Shown piece after piece: positions 31,745-31,821 of a stretch of DNA of 31,821 bases. Made by a program: the position numbers and the translations under genes. Origin of the DNA: Gnetum montanum (Eukaryota; Streptophyta; Gnetopsida; Gnetales; Gnetaceae); contig MNCI01020931.1 of NCBI GenBank assembly GCA_015680685.1, positions 577,907 through 609,727 of the forward strand. The letters run 5' to 3'. The notes under the pieces are model-generated. The model did no database searches. It was not told the DNA's origin and saw only the letters and a program-made list of their open reading frames with translations. Numbering within the stretch: position 1 is the stretch's first letter; each line of letters begins with the position of its first letter.

Positions 31745-31745
31745 N
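31745..31745. other. Assembly gap (single N)
   Basis: It joins a low-complexity A-rich tract directly to the middle of an LTR. Confidence 0.85.
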
Positions 31746-31821
31746 GGAGGGAGGAATCTTGTAGCAGTCAAGTAGTGAAACTCTTGTAGTTTGTTTAAAG
31801 GTTAGAGTATTTTCCAAGTGC
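31746..31821 (+). repeat. LTR fragment identical to 18121-18196
   Basis: All 76 bases are the same as the 3' LTR of the 8723-18639 element, while its own 5' LTR (8921-8996) differs at about ten positions. It starts mid-LTR after the N and runs off the window. Confidence 0.9.

Overview
The window looks like intergenic DNA from a large seed-plant genome, possibly a gymnosperm. It is AT-rich and dominated by old, stop-riddled Ty3/gypsy LTR retrotransposons. The only long intact reading frame belongs to a plant-type protein related to a retrotransposon accessory protein. The organism call is an inference from element type and decay level; no marker gene is present.

Layout. (1) 1-75 is the 3' tail of an LTR, followed by a + strand pol remnant (RT, RNase H, start of integrase; 76-1205 and 2041-2135). 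A solo LTR in the opposite orientation (1206-2035, TSD TCTAG) splits this remnant. (2) 2136-5140 is AT-rich decayed DNA holding a minus-strand CCHC zinc-knuckle remnant and a likely tRNA-derived SINE. (3) 5140-6804 is a GC-richer island with an intact 401-codon ORF (5599-6804), followed by three separate tandem duplications (7347-8226). (4) 8723-18639 is a structurally complete + strand LTR retrotransposon with TSD CCTAG, TGATGAG/CTCATCA LTR ends, a tRNA-Asp-type PBS and a decayed gag-PR-RT-RH-IN. It landed inside one unit of a two-unit, about 269-bp tandem repeat. Its 3' LTR contains a one-N gap hiding about 220 bp. (5) 19457-29748 is a second structurally complete element, on the minus strand, with TSD CACTC. 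It is older, carries gag, PR, RT, RH and the integrase zinc domain, and has an extra ORF between pol and the 3' LTR. (6) 29754-31821 is AT-rich with a TCATGGT-type repeat cluster and a poly-A tract. After an N, it ends in 76 bp identical to the 3' LTR of the element in (4).

How the parts relate. All LTRs share the TGATGAG start (eroded to TAATGAG or TGATAAA in places) and a homologous R-U5, but they carry three unrelated U3 segments, each with its own short repeats. Both full elements share an Asp-type PBS, one spacer base, an upstream CTCGAGGATGA motif and a short G-rich PPT. This places them near the Athila/Tat group. The accessory ORF of the minus element aligns by eye, without gaps, to two stretches of the intact 401-aa protein. 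That link between a mobile-element ORF and a preserved single gene is the most interesting signal in the window.
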